From: Bacillota bacterium
GTDB lineage: Bacteria > Bacillota > Bacilli > Bacillales_B > DSM-18226
DNA length: 8,736 nucleotides
Assembly: GCA_021821235.1 (NCBI GenBank)
Contig: JAKACS010000100.1
Span: forward strand, 1-8,736
Direction of reading: 5' to 3'
How positions within the stretch are numbered: position 1 is the first letter of the stretch; each line of letters starts with the position of its first letter. Below, piece by piece: positions 7,606 to 8,736 of the stretch. A model generated the notes under the pieces. The model worked only from the letters and a program-made list of their open reading frames with translations, was not told the DNA's origin and did no database searches. The position numbers were made by a program, and so were the translations under genes.

Positions 7606-7634
7606 ACAACAACGAAACAGTTTCATGCTAAAAT
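7606..7634 (+). promoter_or_regulatory. Candidate extended -10 promoter for soj-spo0J
   Basis: TAAAAT (7629-7634, 5/6 to TATAAT) carries the TG dinucleotide of an extended -10 at 7626-7627. Seventeen nt upstream is ACAACA (7606-7611), a weak -35 (3/6), which an extended -10 can tolerate. Start of transcription would be near 7641, leaving a leader of about 83 nt. A promoter is expected here because of the noc terminator just upstream. Confidence 0.45.
7614..7624. repeat. Short palindrome inside the candidate soj promoter
   Basis: GAAAC and GTTTC flank a single A, an 11-bp palindrome with a perfect 5-bp arm, lying exactly in the spacer between the candidate -35 and -10. A protein bound here would block RNA polymerase, so it may be an operator. 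Its arms are those of the ParB site parS (GTTTC...GAAAC) but in the opposite order, so it is not a parS. No binding protein is known to me. Confidence 0.35.
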
Positions 7635-7672
7635 AAGTACTATGGCTGTTTTGCTTCTTTTTTATTGAAAGA

Positions 7673-7702
7673 TTTTAAAATAAAGAGTTTTCTATTTTGA
7701 AA
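7673..7702 (+). repeat. AU-rich inverted repeat in the soj leader
   Basis: TTTTAAAATA (7673-7682) and TATTTTGAAA (7693-7702) are inverted copies matching at 9 of 10 positions (or all ten counting a T:G pair) with a 10-nt loop. It would form a weak AU hairpin ending 11 nt before the AGGTGA part of the soj ribosome binding site. In an AT-rich gap this may be compositional. Confidence 0.25.
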
Positions 7703-7723
7703 AAAATAAAGGTAGGTGACATC

Positions 7724-8485
7724 GTGAGCAAAGTACTTGCAATCGCGAACCAAAAAGGTGGGGTCGGAAAAACGACTACATCCGTCAACCTAGGCGCCTG
7801 CTTAGCTTACATAGGAAAAAAGGTTTTGCTTGTCGATATTGACCCTCAAGGGAACGCAACAAGTGGAATTGGAATTGAAAAAGCAGAAGTCGACCAATGT
7901 ATCTATGATGTTTTAGTAGATGATGTAGAAGCAAAAGCAGTGATCAAACCGACTGCAGTTGAAAATCTATATGCAATTCCGGCAACGATCCAGTTAGCTG
8001 GGGCAGAAATTGAACTTGTGCCAACCATCTCCCGGGAAGTGCGGTTAAAGAGGGCACTTGAGGAAATTAAGGAACGTTTCGACTACATTATCATTGATTG
8101 TCCACCTTCCTTAGGACTGTTAACCATTAATGCTCTTACAGCTTCAGATGCTGTTTTAATTCCCGTTCAATGTGAATATTATGCGTTGGAAGGGCTAAGT
8201 CAGCTGCTAAACACAGTCCGGCTTGTCCAAAAACACTTGAACCAGGATTTGAAAATCGAGGGCGTGCTGCTAACAATGCTGGATGCACGGACAAACTTAG
8301 GTTTGCAAGTCATTGAAGAAGTGAAAAAATATTTTCAAGATAAAGTCTACAAAACCATTATTCCGCGAAATGTCCGGTTAAGTGAAGCACCGAGCCATGG
8401 CGAGCCCATTATTACATACGATCCCAAATCACGCGGTGCAGAAGTATATTTAGATTTGGCGAAGGAAGTGGTTGCAAATGGCTAA
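7724..8485 (+). CDS. soj: Chromosome partitioning ATPase Soj (ParA)
   Basis: Soj is a MinD/ParA-type ATPase that, as an ATP dimer, binds DNA. It acts with Spo0J in origin segregation and inhibits or activates DnaA according to its nucleotide state. The 253-residue product equals B. subtilis Soj in length. It shows the deviant Walker A KGGVGKTT at 11-18 (signature Lys11, Lys16), Walker A' DIDPQGN at 38-44 with Asp40, and Walker B IIIDCPP at 122-128 with Asp125. Arg189 and Arg218 stand at the positions needed for DNA binding in the B. subtilis protein. GTG 7724 is chosen because AGGTGA (7714-7719) in AAAGGTAGGTGA is at standard distance and the homolog begins at this point. A TTG at 7697 would add nine residues upstream of the ribosome binding site. 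It overlaps spo0J by 8 nt. Confidence 0.96.
   Translation: MSKVLAIANQKGGVGKTTTSVNLGACLAYIGKKVLLVDIDPQGNATSGIGIEKAEVDQCIYDVLVDDVEAKAVIKPTAVENLYAIPATIQLAGAEIELVPTISREVRLKRALEEIKERFDYIIIDCPPSLGLLTINALTASDAVLIPVQCEYYALEGLSQLLNTVRLVQKHLNQDLKIEGVLLTMLDARTNLGLQVIEEVKKYFQDKVYKTIIPRNVRLSEAPSHGEPIITYDPKSRGAEVYLDLAKEVVANG
8027..8040. promoter_or_regulatory. Candidate Noc binding site within soj
   Basis: ATCTCCCGGGAAGT matches the published B. subtilis Noc site ATTTCCCGGGAAAT at 12 of 14 positions, including the central TCCCGGGAA. It lies in the soj codons for residues 101-106, about 1.4 kb from the noc gene. Noc sites are normally scattered through coding DNA, so this position is ordinary for one. The match is seen; binding by this organism's Noc is inferred from its conserved specificity residues. 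The codons themselves encode a conserved stretch (TISREV), which could explain part of the match. Confidence 0.45.
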
Positions 8486-8736
8486 AGGATTAGGAAAAGG
8501 ACTTGATGCCTTTTTTCCAAACATGAAGGTTGAAAAGGAAGAAACGATCCAGGAAATAAAATTAAGAGAATTGCGTCCCAATCCTTATCAGCCACGGAAA
8601 AATTTCCAGCAAGAAACCATTGAAGAGCTAAAAGAATCAATTCTCGAGCACGGCATCCTTCAGCCGCTCGTTGTTAGAAAAAGCATTAAAGGATACGAAA
8701 TTGTAGTTGGTGAACGTCGGTTCCGTGCCGCTAAGG
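8478..8736 (+). CDS. spo0J: Chromosome partitioning protein Spo0J (ParB), N-terminal part
   Basis: Spo0J is the ParB CTPase clamp that loads at parS, spreads on DNA near the origin, recruits SMC and regulates Soj. Only 86 codons are present, since the window ends mid-gene; the B. subtilis protein is about 282 residues. Visible are the N-terminal [13 protein letters not shown] (1-13), the segment that in B. subtilis stimulates Soj ATPase, then a short acidic linker. The ParB domain opening [10 protein letters not shown] is at 32-41, [12 protein letters not shown] at 58-69, and the CTP-binding GERRFR motif at 78-83. The ATG lies inside the end of soj (8-nt overlap with its TAA), preceded by AAGGAAG (8462-8468) with 9 nt spacing, so the two are translationally coupled. 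The helix-turn-helix and dimer domain lie outside the window. Confidence 0.96.
   Translation, partial: MAKGLGKGLDAFFPNMKVEKEETIQEIKLRELRPNPYQPRKNFQQETIEELKESILEHGILQPLVVRKSIKGYEIVVGERRFRAAK

Noticed and set aside
7614..7624. parS site
   Set aside because: The arms are in the wrong order for TGTTTCACGTGAAACA and the CACGTG core is absent. I found no CACGTG anywhere in the window. A parS further into spo0J, as in B. subtilis, would be past the end.
1..8736. Undescribed defence, mobile or secondary-metabolism system
   Set aside because: All coding space is filled by ten recognised core genes in conserved order, with no inserted gene, transposon end, CRISPR repeat or unusual composition.

Overview
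The window is a stretch of core chromosome from a low-to-moderate GC, endospore-forming Firmicute of the Bacillaceae. The evidence is gene order plus near line-by-line protein resemblance, recalled from memory, to the Bacillus subtilis origin-left region: rpmH, rnpA, spoIIIJ (yidC), jag, mnmE (trmE/thdF), mnmG (gidA), rsmG (gidB), noc, soj (parA), spo0J (parB). I cannot name the species. In this family rpmH normally lies just beyond dnaA and oriC and is transcribed away from them, so base 1 should be the origin-proximal end. All ten genes then run on the + strand with fork movement. dnaA itself is outside the window.

Layout. Bases 1-230 hold the tail of a promoter, rpmH and an intrinsic terminator whose stem includes the rpmH stop codon. 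Bases 296-2138 carry rnpA, spoIIIJ and jag, with jag overlapping spoIIIJ by 4 nt, closed by a strong terminator at 2163-2200. The 304-nt gap from jag to mnmE (2139-2442) holds that terminator, a cluster of DnaA-box 9-mers (2279-2335) and an AT-rich stretch that probably contains the mnmE promoter. mnmE, mnmG and rsmG follow (2443-6540). noc (6642-7520) has its own good sigma-A-type promoter and a terminator. The 203-nt gap from noc to soj holds that terminator, a candidate extended -10 promoter overlaid by a short palindrome, and a weak AU-rich hairpin. soj (7724-8485) overlaps spo0J by 8 nt, and spo0J runs off the end after 86 codons.

How the genes work together. rpmH and rnpA supply ribosomal protein L34 and the RNase P protein. 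SpoIIIJ and Jag belong to membrane-protein insertion, cell-envelope and sporulation functions. MnmE and MnmG form one enzyme complex modifying U34 of tRNAs, and RsmG methylates 16S rRNA. Noc, Soj and Spo0J couple the chromosome to division, replication initiation and segregation.

I found no mobile element, CRISPR array, tRNA, rRNA, frameshift or unknown coding gene, and no convincing undescribed system. The points most worth a second look are regulatory: the abutting DnaA-box palindrome upstream of mnmE, a 12/14 match to the Noc binding site inside soj, and the palindrome inside the candidate soj promoter. Four of ten genes use non-ATG starts (GTG, TTG, GTG, GTG). Two of these (spoIIIJ, soj) are easily mis-called upstream, as is the ATG start of mnmG.
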